A stretch of 6,742 bases of DNA from Nitrospiria bacterium (GTDB taxonomy: Bacteria > Nitrospirota > CAKKRA01 > 9FT-COMBO-42-15). The translations under genes were made by a program, and so were the position numbers. How positions within the stretch are numbered: position 1 is the first letter of the stretch; every line of letters begins with the position of its first letter. This document shows, in pieces, positions 5,860 to 6,742 of the stretch. The notes under the pieces were generated by a model, which worked only from the letters and a program-made list of their open reading frames with translations, was not told where the DNA came from and ran no database searches. The stretch lies in the NCBI GenBank assembly GCA_919903585.1, contig CAKKST010000407.1:1-6742 (forward strand). Direction: 5' to 3'.

Positions 5860-6615
5860 TTAAGCTTTTTTATCTTTAAATTTATCCTTAAAAACACCGA
5901 GCGGGAAATAGGGGATCATCTTTTCCTCTATCCACTTTAAGCTATCCACTGGTGAAAGACCCCAGTCAGTCGGGCAGGTAGATAAAACCTCTACTAAAGA
6001 GAAACCCTTTTCTTCAATCTGGTTCTGAAATGCCTTCTTAATTGCCTTTTTGGTTTTTAATGTATTCTTGGGATTATTAAGCGCCACCCTCTCAATATAG
6101 GTAACACCTTCAAGTGTAGCCAGCATCTCTGATACCCTTAAGGGGTAACCATCTAAAGTAGTCCTGCCATTTGGTGTTGTGGTAGTCCTCTGGCCCATTA
6201 ATGTTGTTGGCGCCATCTGCCCGCCTGTCATACCGTATGTCCCGTTATTTACAAAAATTACAGTTAAATTCTCACCCCTGTTTGCTGCATGTACTATCTC
6301 GGCAGTCCCAATTGCTGCAAGATCGCCGTCACCTTGATAGCAAAATATTATCTTATCCGGCGCAGCCCTCTTCATCCCTGTAGCAGCAGCTGGCGGCCTG
6401 CCATGGGCAACCTCAATCATATCAATATAGAAATAGTCATAGGCAAACACCGCACAGCCGACAGGTGCAATGCCTACAGTCCTCTCTCTTATGCCAAATT
6501 GGTCAATGGTCTCTGCAATAATACGATGCAGTGTCCCATGACTGCACCCCGGGCAGTACCTTAAAGGTTCATCCCTTAAGCTCTGTGGTTTTGAAAATAC
6601 AAGTTTACTCTCCAA
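5860..6615 (-). CDS. korB: 2-oxoacid:ferredoxin oxidoreductase, beta subunit
   Basis: This is the thiamine-pyrophosphate-binding subunit. Visible are YCPGCSHG (20-27; cluster cysteines C21 and C24), GCAVFAYDYF (53-62; C54), GDGDLAAIGTAE to NN (95-124; the TPP/Mg motif), YGMTGGQMAPTT and the ending STCPTDWGLSP (212-222; C214) with MIPYFPLGV. These fit the KorB/VorB group and a probable 4Fe-4S cluster. I start it at TTG 6615, because AAGGAG (6627-6622) lies six bases upstream and MESKLVFSKPQSLRDEP then aligns with how family members begin. A longer frame opens at TTG 6654 but has no such site. Length is 251 residues. It heads the korB-korC-GNAT operon; no korA lies upstream before the tRNA gene. 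2-Oxoglutarate and branched-chain 2-oxoacids are both possible substrates. Confidence 0.93.
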   Translation of the reverse strand: MESKLVFSKPQSLRDEPLRYCPGCSHGTLHRIIAETIDQFGIRERTVGIAPVGCAVFAYDYFYIDMIEVAHGRPPAAATGMKRAAPDKIIFCYQGDGDLAAIGTAEIVHAANRGENLTVIFVNNGTYGMTGGQMAPTTLMGQRTTTTPNGRTTLDGYPLRVSEMLATLEGVTYIERVALNNPKNTLKTKKAIKKAFQNQIEEKGFSLVEVLSTCPTDWGLSPVDSLKWIEEKMIPYFPLGVFKDKFKDKKA

Positions 6616-6645
6616 TAGTGTCTCCTTGAACCTCACTAAAACATC

Positions 6646-6672
6646 TTGACACAATAAATTATCTTGTGTTAA
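6646..6672. repeat. Imperfect inverted repeat between korB and tRNA-Phe
   Basis: TTGACACAA (6646-6654) and TTGTGTTAA (6664-6672) pair in eight of nine positions around a nine-base spacer, with a perfect ACACAA/TTGTGT core. It overlaps the tRNA promoter and the korB leader. It may be an operator or coincidence. Confidence 0.4.
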
Positions 6673-6673
6673 T
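6646..6673 (+). promoter_or_regulatory. Candidate tRNA-Phe promoter
   Basis: TTGACA (6646-6651) is followed after 16 bases by GTTAAT (6668-6673, four of six), preceded by TG at 6665-6666 as an extended -10. Transcription would start near 6680, a few bases before the tRNA at 6688. The same sequence lies inside the korB leader on the other strand. Confidence 0.55.
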
Positions 6674-6687
6674 CTACATATCCGGTC

Positions 6688-6742
6688 GCCGAGATAGCTC
6701 AGTCGGTAGAGCAGAGGCCTGAAAAGCCTCGTGTCCGCAGTT
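6688..6742 (+). tRNA. tRNA-Phe (GAA), cut by the window end
   Basis: GCCGAGA (6688-6694) is the 5' acceptor strand, followed by a D-arm (GCTC, AGTCGGTA, GAGC) and an anticodon arm GAGGC-CTGAAAA-GCCTC whose loop carries the anticodon GAA. The sequence closely follows the common bacterial tRNA-Phe. Only about 55 of roughly 76 bases lie in the window; the T-arm has begun (GTCCGCAGTT) and its end is outside. It is divergent from the korB operon. Confidence 0.95.

Noticed and set aside
6201..6564. Plus-strand open frames opposite korB
   Set aside because: They run antisense to the TPP-binding and cluster-binding motifs of a clearly real gene.
1..6742. CRISPR array, toxin-antitoxin pair or other defence system
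   Set aside because: I saw no regularly spaced repeats, no paired toxin/antitoxin-like genes and no nuclease, helicase or reverse transcriptase. The 90-residue gene stands alone, so calling it an antitoxin would be guesswork.

Overview
The window is an A+T-rich bacterial chromosomal segment with tightly packed genes and very short intergenic gaps. The gene content (2-oxoacid:ferredoxin oxidoreductase subunits, radical-SAM HemW, a MEDS-GGDEF diguanylate cyclase, a UbiB/AarF kinase-like protein and a short arginine-type GNAT) suggests an anaerobic or microaerophilic Gram-negative-like bacterium. A Nitrospirota or Desulfobacterota relative would fit, but I cannot prove the phylum from this sequence. 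Three genes are best read with TTG starts, and three exact TTGACA boxes precede genes.

Layout. Positions 16-294 (minus) hold a broken RHS/YD-repeat fragment. After about 150 bases of non-coding DNA, a two-gene plus-strand unit follows: a UbiB/AarF-like protein (453-2072) and, 22 bases later, a MEDS-GGDEF diguanylate cyclase (2095-3279). These converge on hemW (3295-4425, minus). A 122-base divergent region separates hemW from an unrecognised 90-residue gene (4548-4820, plus). That region carries an exact-consensus promoter (TTGACA, 17 bases, TATAAT), an extended -10 element facing hemW, and a perfect 13-bp inverted repeat touching the small gene's ribosome binding site. Next comes a minus-strand operon read from right to left: korB-like beta subunit (6615-5860), korC-like gamma subunit (5845-5309) and a short N-acetylglutamate-synthase-like GNAT (5312-4842, ATGA overlap with korC). 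A tRNA-Phe(GAA) gene starts at 6688 on the plus strand and is cut by the window end.

How the genes fit together. The korB-korC-GNAT operon may link ferredoxin-dependent 2-oxoacid metabolism to the glutamate/arginine branch. The alpha subunit is not next to korB, because a divergent tRNA gene lies there. The UbiB/MEDS-GGDEF pair may place a ligand-sensing c-di-GMP synthase in the same transcript as a membrane quinone-related protein. HemW is a housekeeping heme chaperone.

I see no CRISPR array, no complete insertion sequence and no obvious defence system. The best candidates for something undescribed are the strongly promoted 90-residue gene with its hairpin/operator, and the overlapping translation and promoter signals at the UbiB start.
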